Assembly (NCBI RefSeq): GCF_014836665.1
Contig: NZ_JACSQJ010000001.1
Span: 62,001-126,000 of the forward strand
DNA from: Luteimonas colneyensis
GTDB taxonomy: Bacteria; Pseudomonadota; Gammaproteobacteria; Xanthomonadales; Xanthomonadaceae
Length of the DNA stretch: 64,000 nucleotides
Direction: 5' to 3'
The notes under the pieces were generated by a model that was given only the letters and a program-made list of their open reading frames with translations, was not told the DNA's origin and did no database searches. Every line of letters begins with the position of its first letter. The stretch's first letter is position 1. Below are positions 7,288-19,827 of this stretch, piece after piece. The translations under genes and the position numbers were made by a program.

Positions 7288-9684
7288 TCAGCGCCCCTCC
7301 AGCACGAGGGAATGGCGTGCCGGGCCGGGCAGGAACGGCGACGGCCGTCCCGACACCCAGTCCTGGTGCCCGGCGCCCCAGAACGGCGACAGCGGGTGTC
7401 CGCTCTGGCCCCCGGGCTGGTGGATGATGCCCTCGGCTTCACGGCCCGGTGCGACCACCATGCGCTGCGAGGCGCCCATCGCCGGTGCCTGCACGCGCGG
7501 CATGTGGCTGTCGCCGGGCAGCGGGTCGGCCGGCATGCACAGCGTCTGGCGCAATGGTCCCGGCAGGGCCTGGGCCAGCGGATGGCAGATGCGTGCGGTG
7601 TTGGCCTCGCCCCAGCTGCGCTCCGCCAGCGGACCGGCCGGCGCGAGCTCGTCGCGCACCGCGGCTGCAGATTCCTCGAACAGCGCGTCCCAGTCCGCGT
7701 ACTGCGACGGCAGCAGGTGCGGCGGACGCTGCGTCACCAGCGGCCAGGCCACGCCCTCCAGCTGGGGCAGCGCCGGCATCTCGAACGCATCGCCAAGCGC
7801 GGCGCGCGCGGGCGCCAGCAGTCCGAGCGAAACGCGTTCGTTGACCGCGTTGCGCCACGCCCGCACCAGCCGGTAGCCGGTCGAGTCGACCGAGGCGCGT
7901 CCATCCCAGTCGGCGCTGGCATCGGCCAGTGCCCGGAGGGCGGGGGCGTCCTGCACGCGCGCGCGCTCCAGCAGCAGCGCGTGCCAGCGCTCGAGGAACA
8001 GGGCGCGGTCATCGAGCTGGATGGTCAGCAGGTCGCGTTCGTCGAAGCGATCGCGCGCCCGCAGGGCGTCGCGGATCTGCGCGCCGCGCGCGCCCAGCGC
8101 GTAGCCGCCGTCGCCGATGGTGGCCAGCGCGGTACCGTCCACCACGCGCGCGTTCGCGGTCCAGATGCGGTCGGCGGTCGGCGAGGCCACGGCCGGACCG
8201 TGCCGGGTGCTCATCGGCCACGGCGTGCAGCCGGTGGTGGCCGGGTCGACGGGGGCCGTCGGCTCGCAGCCCGCGCCGCGCCGGGGCACTGGGCCGAGCA
8301 GGCGCCATGCGATGCGGCCGGCGCGGTCGCCGACCACGAGGTTCTGGTTGGGCAGCGCGATGTCGCGTGCCAGCACCAGCGCGCGTTCGACGTCCGGCAC
8401 GCGCGCCATGCCGGCCAGCCCGAGATTGATCGCGCCCGGCAGGTGCGCGGTCCAGCGCAGCGTCAGCACGCGGCCGTCACCGGTGCGGTGCAGGACCGGA
8501 CCCCACGCCGACTCTTCGACCTCCAGCACCTCGGGCTCGCCGCCCGCCACTTCGATCGGCTCGCGGTGGACGACGAGTGGCGTGCAGTCGCCGGCCGCCG
8601 CACCGCCATCGTCGGCAACGGCGGTGACGGACTCTGCGCACGGCGCTTCCAGCGCCCAGTCCAGGTAGTCGCCGTAGCTGTTGGTGAATCCCCAGGCCAC
8701 GTGCCCGTTGCTGCCCACGATCACCGCCGGCAGCCCGGGCAGGGTGAAGCCGGACACGTCGACCTGGCCACCGGGCGCGCGCGCATCCGGATAGCGCAGG
8801 CGCGCGCGGAACCAGATGCCCGGGGCGCGCAGGCCCAGGTGCATGTCGTCGGCCACCAGCGCCGCGCCGTGCAGCGTCAGCGTGCCGGCGACGGCGAAGT
8901 TGTTGCTGCCCACCGCGGCCGGATCGTCGCCGGGCATTCCCAGCGCCACGCCGTCGGAGGGCGCGGGCAGCCGGCGCAGGTCCACCGCCTCCGGCCCGGG
9001 CAGCACCGCGTCGCCGATGGCACGGCCCAGCAGCGGCGAATCCCAGTCCGAGCCGGCGTGCGCGACCAGGGCATGCAGCGCCTCCGGCAGGTGCGGGCGG
9101 ATACGCCACAGCGCCAGCTCGCGCGCGTTGCCGGCATCCTGCAGGTCGAAGTACATCGCGTGCCCCACCAGCACCGAGTCCTCCGGCCGCCATGGCGCCG
9201 GTCGGGCGCGCAGCAGCAGGTAGGCCCAGGGCCGCACGCGCATGTCGCCGAGTCCGGCGTTGATGCCCTCCGCGTAGGCGGTGAGCAGTTCGCGCTCGGG
9301 CGCCGGCGCGGCGTCCACCGCTTCGCGCGCGCGGCTGCGCATGCGGTGCACGCGATGTCGGCGGTCGGTGTCCAGCGCCGCCGCGCCGAACAGCGCCGAC
9401 AGCTCGCCCGCGGGCGAGCGCCGCATCAGGTCCATTTCGAAGAAACGTTCCTGCGCGTGCACGTAGCCCAGCGCCCGCATGGCGTCGGCTTCGCCGGAGG
9501 CCGCCACCGTCACCACGCCCAGCGCATCGCGGGAGATGGCGACGGGAGCGGACAGCCCGGGCAGCGCCGTTTCGCCATCGAGCCGGGGCAGGCTGCCGCG
9601 CAGCAGCCACCAGGTGGCCAGGAACAGCAGCAGGGCGAGCGCAGCCAGCGCCAGCGCGATCCGCAAGGTCCAGCGAAGCAGCAT
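7288..9684 (-). CDS. Penicillin acylase family protein (penicillin amidase / acyl-homoserine-lactone acylase type)
   Basis: About 798 residues from the chosen start. A hydrophobic N-terminal segment (LRIALALAALALLLFL) anchors or exports it. The Ntn-hydrolase signature VGSNNFAVAG places the autoproteolytic nucleophile Ser at about residue 260, at the alpha/beta subunit junction. ARDAL-, YVHAQERFFEMDLMRR and GYVHAQ-type alpha-subunit motifs are present, as is TNSYGDYLDW in the beta subunit. Members are periplasmic and hydrolyse N-acyl amides, including beta-lactam side chains or AHL signals; the substrate cannot be told from sequence. The ATG at 9684 is preceded by a G-rich site; an in-frame ATG at 9714 is possible. 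It is transcribed away from tpm. Confidence 0.92.
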   Translation of the reverse strand: MLLRWTLRIALALAALALLLFLATWWLLRGSLPRLDGETALPGLSAPVAISRDALGVVTVAASGEADAMRALGYVHAQERFFEMDLMRRSPAGELSALFGAAALDTDRRHRVHRMRSRAREAVDAAPAPERELLTAYAEGINAGLGDMRVRPWAYLLLRARPAPWRPEDSVLVGHAMYFDLQDAGNARELALWRIRPHLPEALHALVAHAGSDWDSPLLGRAIGDAVLPGPEAVDLRRLPAPSDGVALGMPGDDPAAVGSNNFAVAGTLTLHGAALVADDMHLGLRAPGIWFRARLRYPDARAPGGQVDVSGFTLPGLPAVIVGSNGHVAWGFTNSYGDYLDWALEAPCAESVTAVADDGGAAAGDCTPLVVHREPIEVAGGEPEVLEVEESAWGPVLHRTGDGRVLTLRWTAHLPGAINLGLAGMARVPDVERALVLARDIALPNQNLVVGDRAGRIAWRLLGPVPRRGAGCEPTAPVDPATTGCTPWPMSTRHGPAVASPTADRIWTANARVVDGTALATIGDGGYALGARGAQIRDALRARDRFDERDLLTIQLDDRALFLERWHALLLERARVQDAPALRALADASADWDGRASVDSTGYRLVRAWRNAVNERVSLGLLAPARAALGDAFEMPALPQLEGVAWPLVTQRPPHLLPSQYADWDALFEESAAAVRDELAPAGPLAERSWGEANTARICHPLAQALPGPLRQTLCMPADPLPGDSHMPRVQAPAMGASQRMVVAPGREAEGIIHQPGGQSGHPLSPFWGAGHQDWVSGRPSPFLPGPARHSLVLEGR

Positions 9685-9766
9685 GGTGGTGTCCCCCCCG
9701 AAGCCCCGCGACATTGTAGTGCCGGCGCTGGCGCGCAAAGGTTTCAGCGGAGGTCGGGTGCCGCGG

Positions 9767-10435
9767 TCAGCGCGCTGGCTGCCGCTCCAGCCGCCAGGCG
9801 GCCGACGCCAGCGCGTCGACGCCGGCTTCGATGAAGCGCGGTTCCGTGGCCAGGATGTCGCTGCGCTCGAGCAGGACAGGCGCCCAGTCTTCGCCGAACA
9901 GCGCCAGCATCTCCTCGGCCGCGACGGCGAACGGCGGTCCCGCCTTCTGCGCCTGCGGATACTCCAGCGTCACCACCAGTCCCCGGCATCCCTGCGGCAG
10001 CGGGGCCCAGGTGCAGTGGGCGTAGCGGCGACGCAGGTCCGGTGGCAGTGCGACCAGCGCGGCCCGGTCGAACACGCCCGCGCAGGCGGCCAGCGCCGCG
10101 CGGTCGAGGCCGAAGGCATCGCCGACGATGATCTCGAAGGGGCCGGCCTCGTGGTGCAGGCCGTACGCCGTCTCGCGCAGCGTCGGCTCCAGGCCCTGTT
10201 CGCTGAAGAACTCGCGGACCGCGATCGCCGACAGTTCGATGCCCAGCACCCGGTGGCCACGTGCCGCCAGCCAGCGCATGTCCAGGCTCTTGCCGCACAG
10301 CGGCACGAACACGGTGCTGCCCGTGGCCAGCCCGAGCGCGTCCCAGTGGCGCTCCAGCTGCGGCGTGACCGACGGCTGGTGGAAGCCGATGCGGCCCTCG
10401 CGCCAGCGCTCGTGCCAGAAGCCGGGTTCCATCAT
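9767..10435 (-). CDS. tpm: Thiopurine S-methyltransferase
   Basis: A 222-aa SAM-dependent methyltransferase of the TPMT family. The start [20 protein letters not shown] and the SAM-binding block [19 protein letters not shown] are diagnostic, followed by [13 protein letters not shown] and VGDAFGLD. Bacterial Tpm enzymes methylate thiopurines and also selenium and tellurium oxyanions. The ATG at 10435 overlaps the parC stop (ATGA), so the two genes are coupled although functionally unrelated. Confidence 0.95.
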   Translation of the reverse strand: MMEPGFWHERWREGRIGFHQPSVTPQLERHWDALGLATGSTVFVPLCGKSLDMRWLAARGHRVLGIELSAIAVREFFSEQGLEPTLRETAYGLHHEAGPFEIIVGDAFGLDRAALAACAGVFDRAALVALPPDLRRRYAHCTWAPLPQGCRGLVVTLEYPQAQKAGPPFAVAAEEMLALFGEDWAPVLLERSDILATEPRFIEAGVDALASAAWRLERQPAR

Positions 10436-12675
10436 TCCACCGAGAGCGCCTCGACCTTCTGCCAGCCGCGCGGCAGCAGGCCGCCGCGGCTGCCGCGCGC
10501 ACCCAGGTAACCCTCGAGATCGCGCCAGGACAGGGTCATCGTGCGCGCGCCCGAGTGCACCAGCAGGCTGCCACCCTCGGGCACCGCCGCCACCGCGACC
10601 ACGCGCTCGGTGCCGCGCTTGGCCTTGGGGATCTCGATGATCTTGTTGCCCTTGCCGCGGTCGAGCTCGGGCAGTTCGGCGATGGGAAAGGCGAGCAGGT
10701 GGCCGGCGCTGGTCACCGCGACGATGCGGTCCGACTGCAGGCTGCCCACCGGCGACGGCGACAGGACCTGCGCGCCTTCGGGCAGGCTCAGCATGGCCTT
10801 GCCGGCCTTCTGGCGGCTGGTCAGGTTCTCGAAGCGGGTGACGAAGCCGTAGCCGGCCGAGGACGCAAGGGTGTAGCGCGTGTCCGCGTCGCCGCTGGCC
10901 ATGACCACGAAGCTGGCGCCGGCCGCGGGCGAGAAGCGGCCGGTCAGCGGCTCGCCGTTGCCGCGCGCCGAAGGCAGGCCGTGCGCGAGCGTGGAATAGG
11001 CGCGGCCCGTCGAATCGAGGAAGGCGACCTGCTGCGTGCTGCGTCCGCGCACTGCGCCGAGCAGGCCATCGCCCTCGCGGTAGGACAGCGTCGAGGCATC
11101 GACGTCGTGCCCCTTGGCCGCGCGCACCCAGCCCTTCTGGCTGAGCACGATGGTGACCGGTTCGCTGGCGACCAGGTCGGTCTCCGCCAGCGCCTGCGCG
11201 GCACCGCGCGCGACCAGCGGCGAGCGGCGCGCGTCGCCGAACTTCTTCGCGTCGGCCAGCAGCTCGTCCTTGACCAGCTTGCGCAGCTTCGCCTTGCTGC
11301 CGAGGACGGCGGCCAGTTGCTCGCGTTCGCGCGCGAGTTCGTCCTGCTCGCCGCGGATCTTCATCTCCTCCAGCCGCGCCAGCTGGCGCAAGCGGGTCTC
11401 GAGGATGTAGTCGACCTGGTCGTCGCTGAGGCCGAAGCGGGCCTGCAGCACCGGCCGCGGTTCGTCCTCGGTGCGGATGATGCGGATCACCTCGTCGAGG
11501 TTGAGGAAGGCCACCAGCAGGCCTTCCAGCAGGTGCAGGCGGCGCTCGACCTTGTCGAGGCGGTGCTGCAGGCGGCGGGTGACCGTGTCGGAGCGGAACG
11601 ACAGCCACTCCAGCAGCAGGCTGCGCAGGTCCTTGACCTGGGGGCGGCCATCGAGGCCGATGATGTTGAGGTTGACCCGGTAGCTGCGCTCGAGGTCGGT
11701 GGTCGCGAACAGATGGCCCATCAGCTGCTCGGCGTCGACGCGGTTCGAGCGCGGCACCAGCACCACGCGCACCGGGTTGGCATGGTCGGACTCGTCGCGG
11801 ATGTCCTCCAGCCACGGCAGCTTCTTCGCGCGCATCTGCGCCGCGATCTGCTCGATCACCTTGCCCGGGCTGACCTGGTAGGGCAGCGCGGTGACCACGA
11901 TGTTCGTGCCTTCCTTCTCGAAGGTGGCACGCGCGCGCACGCTGCCGTGGCCGGTCTCGTAGATCGCGCGCAGGTCGGCGGCCGGGGTGATGATCTCGGC
12001 CGTGGTCGGATAGTCCGGGCCGCGCACGTGCTCGCACAGGTCGGCGACGGTGGCATCGGGATCGTCGAGCAGGCGCACGCAGGCGCTGACGATCTCGTTG
12101 AGGTTGTGTGGCGGCACGTCGGTGGCCATGCCCACGGCGATGCCGGTGGTGCCGTTGAGCAGCAGGTGCGGCAGGCGCGCCGGCAGCCAGGTGGGCTCTT
12201 CCAGGGTGCCGTCGAAGTTGGGCGCCCAGTCCACCGTGCCATGTGCGAGCTCGCCCAGCAGGACTTCGGCGATCGGCGTCAGCTTCGATTCGGTGTAGCG
12301 CATGGCCGCGAAGGACTTCGGGTCGTCGGGCGAGCCGAAGTTGCCCTGGCCCTCGATCAGCGGATAGCGGTAGCTGAAGGGCTGCGCCATCAGCACCAGG
12401 GCTTCGTAGCAGGCGCTGTCGCCGTGGGGGTGGAACTTGCCGATGACGTCGCCGACCGTGCGCGCGGACTTCTTCGGCTTCGAGGTGGCGCCGAGCCCCA
12501 GCTCGCTCATCGCGTAGATGATCCGGCGCTGCACCGGCTTCAGCCCGTCGCCGATGAAGGGCAGGGCGCGGTCGAGCACGACGTACATGGAGTAGTCGAG
12601 ATAGGCGCGCTCGGCGTACTCGCGCAGGGGGATCTGCTCGAAGCCGTGGAAGACGGTGCGGACGGGATCGTTCAT
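10432..12675 (-). CDS. parC: DNA topoisomerase IV subunit A
   Basis: A 747-aa type IIA topoisomerase subunit that decatenates daughter chromosomes with ParE. The N-terminal winged-helix region holds the catalytic Tyr at about residue 127 ([10 protein letters not shown]). The quinolone-resistance region reads [11 protein letters not shown], with wild-type Ser87 and Glu91 (E. coli Ser80 and Glu84), so no target mutation is seen there. The C-terminal beta-pinwheel region ends with [16 protein letters not shown] chose [17 protein letters not shown] at 12675, because the upstream extension of the frame is low-complexity Arg/Pro. The length fits the family. Confidence 0.97.
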   Translation of the reverse strand: MNDPVRTVFHGFEQIPLREYAERAYLDYSMYVVLDRALPFIGDGLKPVQRRIIYAMSELGLGATSKPKKSARTVGDVIGKFHPHGDSACYEALVLMAQPFSYRYPLIEGQGNFGSPDDPKSFAAMRYTESKLTPIAEVLLGELAHGTVDWAPNFDGTLEEPTWLPARLPHLLLNGTTGIAVGMATDVPPHNLNEIVSACVRLLDDPDATVADLCEHVRGPDYPTTAEIITPAADLRAIYETGHGSVRARATFEKEGTNIVVTALPYQVSPGKVIEQIAAQMRAKKLPWLEDIRDESDHANPVRVVLVPRSNRVDAEQLMGHLFATTDLERSYRVNLNIIGLDGRPQVKDLRSLLLEWLSFRSDTVTRRLQHRLDKVERRLHLLEGLLVAFLNLDEVIRIIRTEDEPRPVLQARFGLSDDQVDYILETRLRQLARLEEMKIRGEQDELAREREQLAAVLGSKAKLRKLVKDELLADAKKFGDARRSPLVARGAAQALAETDLVASEPVTIVLSQKGWVRAAKGHDVDASTLSYREGDGLLGAVRGRSTQQVAFLDSTGRAYSTLAHGLPSARGNGEPLTGRFSPAAGASFVVMASGDADTRYTLASSAGYGFVTRFENLTSRQKAGKAMLSLPEGAQVLSPSPVGSLQSDRIVAVTSAGHLLAFPIAELPELDRGKGNKIIEIPKAKRGTERVVAVAAVPEGGSLLVHSGARTMTLSWRDLEGYLGARGSRGGLLPRGWQKVEALSVE

Positions 12676-12760
12676 CGGGACTGCGGTGGCGTGGGAACCC
12701 GGCATTCTACCGGGCCGCCAGCGGCGCCGGCTCGCGCCGCGGAAGCTGCCTGGGCGTGGG

Positions 12761-13330
12761 TCAGCGCGCCGGGCGGGCGCACCAGGCCAGGGCGCGGTCG
12801 ACCGCGACCACGGCGGCGGCATTGGAACCGGACAGCACCTTGAACGCCGCGGCCCGCAGCTCCGGCTTTCCGGCGACGGCCTCGCGCGCCACCGCGACCT
12901 CGAACTCGCGCGCGTTGCCGTCGATCGCGGTGGCCAGGATGCAGCCTTCCAGGGCCATGCCCGTCAGTAGCAGCCGGCGGACGCCCAGCTTGGCCAGCAG
13001 CACCGGCAGGGCGGTGAGGAGGAACGCCGAATGCTTCGGCTTCAGCACGAAGTGGTCATCCGGCGTCGGCTCCAGCCACCCCGCGATCCTGCTGGCCGCA
13101 CCCGGCGTCGCCGAGGCCATCGCGACCAGCTCGCGGAAGTCCGATTGCCAGTGCGTGAAGTTGTCGTTGGCGTACACCACCGGCCAGCCGCGCCGGTGGA
13201 AGCGGTCGCGCAGGGTCCGCACGCCGCGGGCGGCGCGCACGGCCGACGGTGCCAGCCGGTCGGCACCCGGGAAGTCGAACAACCCGATCATGTCGATCAC
13301 CAGCAGCGCGGGCAGGGCGCCGGTCGCCAC
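12761..13330 (-). CDS. Isochorismatase-family cysteine hydrolase
   Basis: A 189-aa protein with the isochorismatase-like catalytic triad. Asp13 lies in [10 protein letters not shown], Lys97 or Lys99 in LKPKHSAF, and Cys130 in GMALEGCI. The family includes nicotinamidases, N-carbamoylsarcosine amidases and isochorismatases; the substrate of this member is unknown. The start is a GTG at 13330, immediately after the stop of the upstream small gene, so the two are probably cotranscribed. No in-frame ATG exists before the catalytic Asp. Confidence 0.88.
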   Translation of the reverse strand: MATGALPALLVIDMIGLFDFPGADRLAPSAVRAARGVRTLRDRFHRRGWPVVYANDNFTHWQSDFRELVAMASATPGAASRIAGWLEPTPDDHFVLKPKHSAFLLTALPVLLAKLGVRRLLLTGMALEGCILATAIDGNAREFEVAVAREAVAGKPELRAAAFKVLSGSNAAAVVAVDRALAWCARPAR

Positions 13331-13332
13331 CT

Positions 13333-16022
<2,690 letters not shown>

Positions 16023-16032
16023 AGGTGGGCGC

Positions 16033-16063
16033 GTATGGTGCAGCGCGGCGGCGAGTCTGTCAA
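16033..16063 (-). promoter_or_regulatory. Promoter of tRNA-Leu(CAG)
   Basis: On the minus strand a perfect -35 TTGACA (16058-16063) lies upstream of a weak -10 (ACCATA/CCATAC, around 16033-16039) at 18-19 nt spacing. The tRNA 5' end is about 11-16 nt further on. The -35 is certain as a sequence match; the exact -10 is not. Confidence 0.55.
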
Positions 16064-16098
16064 CGGGTTTTACGCACGGGATCGACACGACGCGTGCG

Positions 16099-16104
16099 TA
16101 CAAT
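16099..16104 (+). promoter_or_regulatory. rnr: -10 element of a likely leaderless rnr promoter
   Basis: TACAAT is followed by exactly six bases and then the rnr ATG at 16111, so transcription would start at or beside the A of the start codon. No Shine-Dalgarno sequence is present, which fits a leaderless mRNA. The -35 is not evident. Confidence 0.5.
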
Positions 16105-16110
16105 CGTCGG

Positions 16111-18699
16111 ATGACGAAAAAGACGGGCAAGCGCGGCACCGGCCGCGACACGGAACCTGCGAAGCCAGGTGCGACGAAAGCTGCTGCGGGCAAGGGCCGC
16201 AAGGCGTCGACGCCGGCCACGCCGCAGGCTGCAAGGAAGGCGCCGGCGGCGGGGGGGCGAAAGGCGGCTGCGGGCGGCGCACAGCCGGCCTGGATGCCCG
16301 ATCCCGGACTGTTGCGCGCGATGAAGCCGCGCGGCGCGGAGCCCGCGCTCGGCGGCGAGGCACGCACGACCGGCAAGACCGCGACCGGCAAGGCCGCGAC
16401 CGGGACGCAGTCCGCCGCTCCGCGAGCCGCAGCCCGGCGCGCCGGCGGCGGCGTCGTCGATCCGCAGGCCGCGCGCGAGGCCGGCCGCTACGAGAATCCG
16501 ATTCCCAGTCGCGAGGCGATCCTGCAGGTGCTGTCCGACGCCGACGGCCCGCTGGACGCCGAACGCCTGCAGGACGTGCTGGGGCTCCATGACATCGATC
16601 GCTCCATCGCCCTGGAGAAGCGCCTGGCGGCGATGCTGCGCGACGGCCAGGTACTGAAGAACCGCCGCGGCGGCTTCGTGCCGGCCGCGCGCGCCGACCT
16701 CATCCCCGGCACGATCATCGCCAACCCGGAGGGCTTCGGTTTCCTGCGCCCGGAAAGCGGCGTGGGCGACGACCTGTTCCTGCCGCCGTTCGAGATGCGC
16801 AAGGCCATGCACGGCGATCGCGTGCTCGGCAGCGTCACCGGCGTCGATCGCCGCGGACGCCGCGAGGGCGTGATCGTCGAGGTGCTGGAGCGCCGGGTGA
16901 CGCGCCTGATCGGCCGCTTCGCGCTGGAGCACGGCATCAGCTACGTGGTCCCGGACGACCGCCGCATCCAGCGCAACGTGCAGATCCCGGCCGACGAGCG
17001 CCAGGACGCGCGCGACGGCCAGCTGGTGGTCTGCGAGATCGTGACCCCGCCCGACAACCACCGGCCGCCGATCGGCCGCGTGCTGGCGGTGCTGGGCGAC
17101 CGCCTGACCGCCTCGATCGCGGTCGAGGCGGCGATCCATGGGCATGACATCCCGCACGAGTTCCCGCCCGAGGTGCTCGACGCCGCGGCCGAAGTGCCGG
17201 TGGACGTCGACTTCGCCACCGCCAACCGCCGCCTCGACCTGCGCAAGCTGCCGCTGGTGACCATCGACGGCGAGGACGCCAAGGACTTCGACGACGCGGT
17301 GTACTGCGAGCCCAACCGCGACGGCTTCCGCCTGATCGTGGCGATCGCGGACGTCTCGCACTACGTGCGCCCGGGCGAGCCGCTCGATGTCGAAGCGCAG
17401 AAGCGCGCGACCTCGGTCTATTTCCCCGGCTACGTCGTGCCGATGCTGCCGGAGACGCTGTCCAACGGCATCTGCTCGCTGAAGCCCAGGGTCGACCGGC
17501 TGTGCTTCGCCTGCGACATGCAGGTCGACCGCCGTGGCCAGGTGGTGTCCTACGAATTCCACGAGGCGGTGATGCATTCCCACGCGCGCCTGACCTACAC
17601 CCAGGTCTGGAACGCCGTGGGCGACGGCGTGCCCGATGCCGACCGCGACGCGGCGCAGGCCTTCATCGGGCCGCAGATGGGGCAGGTCCGCCAGCTGCAC
17701 CAGCTCTACAAGGTGATGGAGAAGGCGCGCAAGGCGCGCGGCGCGATCGACTTCGAGACCAGCGAGGTGCGCTTCGTGCTCGGCCCGCAGGGCGAGGTCA
17801 CGCAGGCGGGCATGATCCAGCGCAACGATGCCCACAAGCTGATCGAGGAATGCATGATCGCGGCCAACGTGGCCGCCGCGCACGCGCTGCTGGAAGTGGG
17901 CGTCCCCGCGCCGTTCCGCGACCACGACCGTCCACCGGAGGGCAAGTACGCGGATCTTCTGGAATTCCTGAAGGAGTTCCAGCTGCGCCTGCCGCCCTGG
18001 GCGAAGGTGAAGCCGAAGGATTTCCGCAGGCTGCTGGAGACGGTGCGCGATCGCCCCGACGCGGCCCTGCTGGAGTCGGTGCTGCTGCGCAGCCAGTCGC
18101 TGGCGGTCTATGCGCCGGACAACATCGGCCACTTCGGCCTCGCGCTTGAGGCCTACGCGCACTTCACGTCGCCGATCCGCCGCTACGCGGACCTGCTGGT
18201 GCACCGCGCGATCAAGCATGCGCTTGGCGGCGGCCGCGCCGCGGACTACCGGTATTCGGCGCACGAGATGGGGGCGCTGTCGCTGCAGTGCTCCGAGCGC
18301 TCGCGCCGCGCCGACGAGGCCCAGCGCGAGGTCGACGAACGCTACCGCGCGGCCTGGATGGAGGAGCACGTCGGCCGCGAGTTCGAGGGCGTGGTCAGCG
18401 GCGTGACCAGCTTCGGCCTGTTCGTCGAACTCGACGAATCCAAGGTCAACGGACTGGTGCACGTGACCCAGCTGCCCAACGACTTCTATCATTTCGACCC
18501 CATCCGCAAGACACTGACCGGCCAGCGCACCGAGCGCGAGTTCCGGCTGGGCGACCGGGTGCGGATCGTGGTGCTCAAGGCCAGCGTGGAAGAACTGAAG
18601 ATCGACTTCCGCCTGGTCGAGGAAGGCCAGCGCGGGAAGGGCGAACCAACACCGCCGCCGCGCGGAAAACCCGCGAAGCGCACCAAGCAGCAGTACTGA
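16111..18699 (+). CDS. rnr: Ribonuclease R with Lys/Ala-rich N-terminal extension
   Basis: An 862-aa 3'-5' exoribonuclease that degrades structured RNA. The first ~120 residues are low-complexity Lys/Ala/Gly/Thr (KAAAGKGRK-, KTATGKAATG-type). Then come a helix-turn-helix-like RNase R N-terminal domain (SREAILQVLSDADGPLDAE), cold-shock OB domains, the RNB catalytic domain with the Asp cluster DGEDAKDFDDAV near residue 388, the SPIRRYADLLVHR motif and a C-terminal S1 domain (FEGVVSGVTSFGLFVEL). A Lys-rich region at the C-terminus is short (GKPAKRTKQQY). The ATG at 16111 is the natural start; the frame upstream runs through the tRNA region. rlmB follows 13 nt later, as is typical. Confidence 0.96.
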   Translation: MTKKTGKRGTGRDTEPAKPGATKAAAGKGRKASTPATPQAARKAPAAGGRKAAAGGAQPAWMPDPGLLRAMKPRGAEPALGGEARTTGKTATGKAATGTQSAAPRAAARRAGGGVVDPQAAREAGRYENPIPSREAILQVLSDADGPLDAERLQDVLGLHDIDRSIALEKRLAAMLRDGQVLKNRRGGFVPAARADLIPGTIIANPEGFGFLRPESGVGDDLFLPPFEMRKAMHGDRVLGSVTGVDRRGRREGVIVEVLERRVTRLIGRFALEHGISYVVPDDRRIQRNVQIPADERQDARDGQLVVCEIVTPPDNHRPPIGRVLAVLGDRLTASIAVEAAIHGHDIPHEFPPEVLDAAAEVPVDVDFATANRRLDLRKLPLVTIDGEDAKDFDDAVYCEPNRDGFRLIVAIADVSHYVRPGEPLDVEAQKRATSVYFPGYVVPMLPETLSNGICSLKPRVDRLCFACDMQVDRRGQVVSYEFHEAVMHSHARLTYTQVWNAVGDGVPDADRDAAQAFIGPQMGQVRQLHQLYKVMEKARKARGAIDFETSEVRFVLGPQGEVTQAGMIQRNDAHKLIEECMIAANVAAAHALLEVGVPAPFRDHDRPPEGKYADLLEFLKEFQLRLPPWAKVKPKDFRRLLETVRDRPDAALLESVLLRSQSLAVYAPDNIGHFGLALEAYAHFTSPIRRYADLLVHRAIKHALGGGRAADYRYSAHEMGALSLQCSERSRRADEAQREVDERYRAAWMEEHVGREFEGVVSGVTSFGLFVELDESKVNGLVHVTQLPNDFYHFDPIRKTLTGQRTEREFRLGDRVRIVVLKASVEELKIDFRLVEEGQRGKGEPTPPPRGKPAKRTKQQY

Positions 18700-18712
18700 C
18701 CAAGAGGGCCCG

Positions 18713-19471
18713 ATGGGCAACAAGCAGAACCAGTGGATCGTCGGCATCAACGCCGTCGCCTCGGCCGTGGACCACGACGCCGACAACGTGCGCGAAGTGC
18801 TGCTGGAGGCGGGCGCGAAGAATCCGCGCATCGCGGCGATCGAGGAGGACGCGCGCCGGCGCGGGATCGAGGTGCGTCGCGTGGCGCAGCAGGCGCTGGA
18901 CGGCGTCGCCGGAGGCCTGCGCCACCAGGGCGCCGTCGCGCGCTATGCGGCGGCAAGGACGCACGACGAGGACGACCTGCCGGGCCTGGTCGAGGCCGCT
19001 GGAGGGCGCGCGCTGCTGCTGGTGCTCGACGGCGTGCAGGACCCGCACAATCTCGGCGCCTGCCTGCGCAGCGCCGCGGCCGCGGGCGTGACCGCGGTGG
19101 TGATCCCCAAGGACAAGGCCGTGCAGGTCAACGCCACCGTGCGCAAGACGTCCGCCGGCGCCGCGGACGCGATCCCGGTGGTGCGCGTCACCAACCTCTC
19201 GCGCAGCCTGCGCGACCTGCAGAAGCAGGGCGTGTGGATCTACGGACTGGCCGGCGAATCGGAAGCGTCGCTGTACGGCATCGATCTGCGCGGCAACGTC
19301 GCCCTGGTGCTGGGCGGCGAGGGCGAGGGCCTGCGCCGCCTGACCCGCGAGCACTGCGACCAGCTGGTCGCCCTTCCGATGCCGGGCGCCGCCGATGCCG
19401 GCGTCGAAAGCCTGAACGTCTCCGTGGCTGCCGGGGTCTGCCTCTTCGAAGCCGTCCGGCAGCGGCTCTAG
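18713..19471 (+). CDS. rlmB: 23S rRNA (guanosine(2251)-2'-O)-methyltransferase RlmB
   Basis: A 252-aa SpoU-family trefoil-knot methyltransferase that modifies G2251 in the 23S P-loop. The substrate-binding N-terminal domain is followed by the three SPOUT motifs: LDGVQDPHNLGACLRSA, LVLGGEGEGLRRLTR and the C-terminal LPMPGAADAGVESLNVSVA. The start follows rnr by 13 nt with an AGAGGG site, giving an rnr-rlmB operon. The length is normal. Confidence 0.96.
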   Translation: MGNKQNQWIVGINAVASAVDHDADNVREVLLEAGAKNPRIAAIEEDARRRGIEVRRVAQQALDGVAGGLRHQGAVARYAAARTHDEDDLPGLVEAAGGRALLLVLDGVQDPHNLGACLRSAAAAGVTAVVIPKDKAVQVNATVRKTSAGAADAIPVVRVTNLSRSLRDLQKQGVWIYGLAGESEASLYGIDLRGNVALVLGGEGEGLRRLTREHCDQLVALPMPGAADAGVESLNVSVAAGVCLFEAVRQRL

Positions 19472-19480
19472 GTGGTTTGC

Positions 19481-19800
19481 CGGGAAAGCTTTTTTTGCCA
19501 CGGATTACGCGGATAACGCGGATTTACACGGATAGAGCGGAAAGGCAGAAAAAGCGGAAAAGGCGGAAAGCTTTCTTCAGCCACGGATTTGCGCGGATTA
19601 CGCGGATCTGGCTGAGGCCGGTGCCTGCGCCACGCACTGCACCTGTTCTTCATTCAGAAGGGCTTTCTGGCGTCAATCTTGCCTCGGCCAGATCCGCGTA
19701 ATCCGCGCAAATCCGTGGCAAAAAAGCTTTTTCTCCTGCCTTTGCTTTATCCGTGTAAATCCGCGTTATCCGCGTAATCCGTGGCAAAAAGCTTTTCCCG
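19481..19800. repeat. Nested ~320 bp imperfect palindrome built of (A)CGGAT units
   Basis: The gap between the convergent rlmB and rnt is filled by a nested inverted repeat. The outer arms are 19481-19534 and 19748-19800 (about 53 bp, differing only in the lengths of the A/T runs around an AAGCTT core). The inner arms are 19580-19618 and 19681-19719 (39 bp, one mismatch). A 62-nt unique loop lies at 19619-19680. Within the arms, CACGGAT, GCGGAT and ACGCGGAT units recur with roughly 9-11 nt periodicity. The intervening purine-rich segments (19535-19579 and 19720-19747) are also partly complementary. It contains no ORF of note. It could act as a bidirectional terminator or be a non-autonomous repeat element. 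Confidence 0.9.
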
Positions 19801-19827
19801 CACCCCAACCCGGAGCCGGAACAACCC

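Noticed and set aside
9767-12037. Long continuous minus-strand frame joining parC and tpm sequences
   Set aside because: Only its last 222 residues (Tpm) look like protein; the remainder is an off-frame shadow of parC.
12676-12822. 49-residue N-terminal extension of ParC
   Set aside because: Arg/Pro/Gly-rich with no similarity to Par[13 protein letters not shown] is the normal family start.
10555-12843. 762-codon open frame antisense to parC
   Set aside because: It lies wholly opposite a full-length ParC. Its predicted protein is a Val/Arg/Gln/Ala-rich low-complexity string, as expected for the complement of GC-rich codons, with no start signal or domain.
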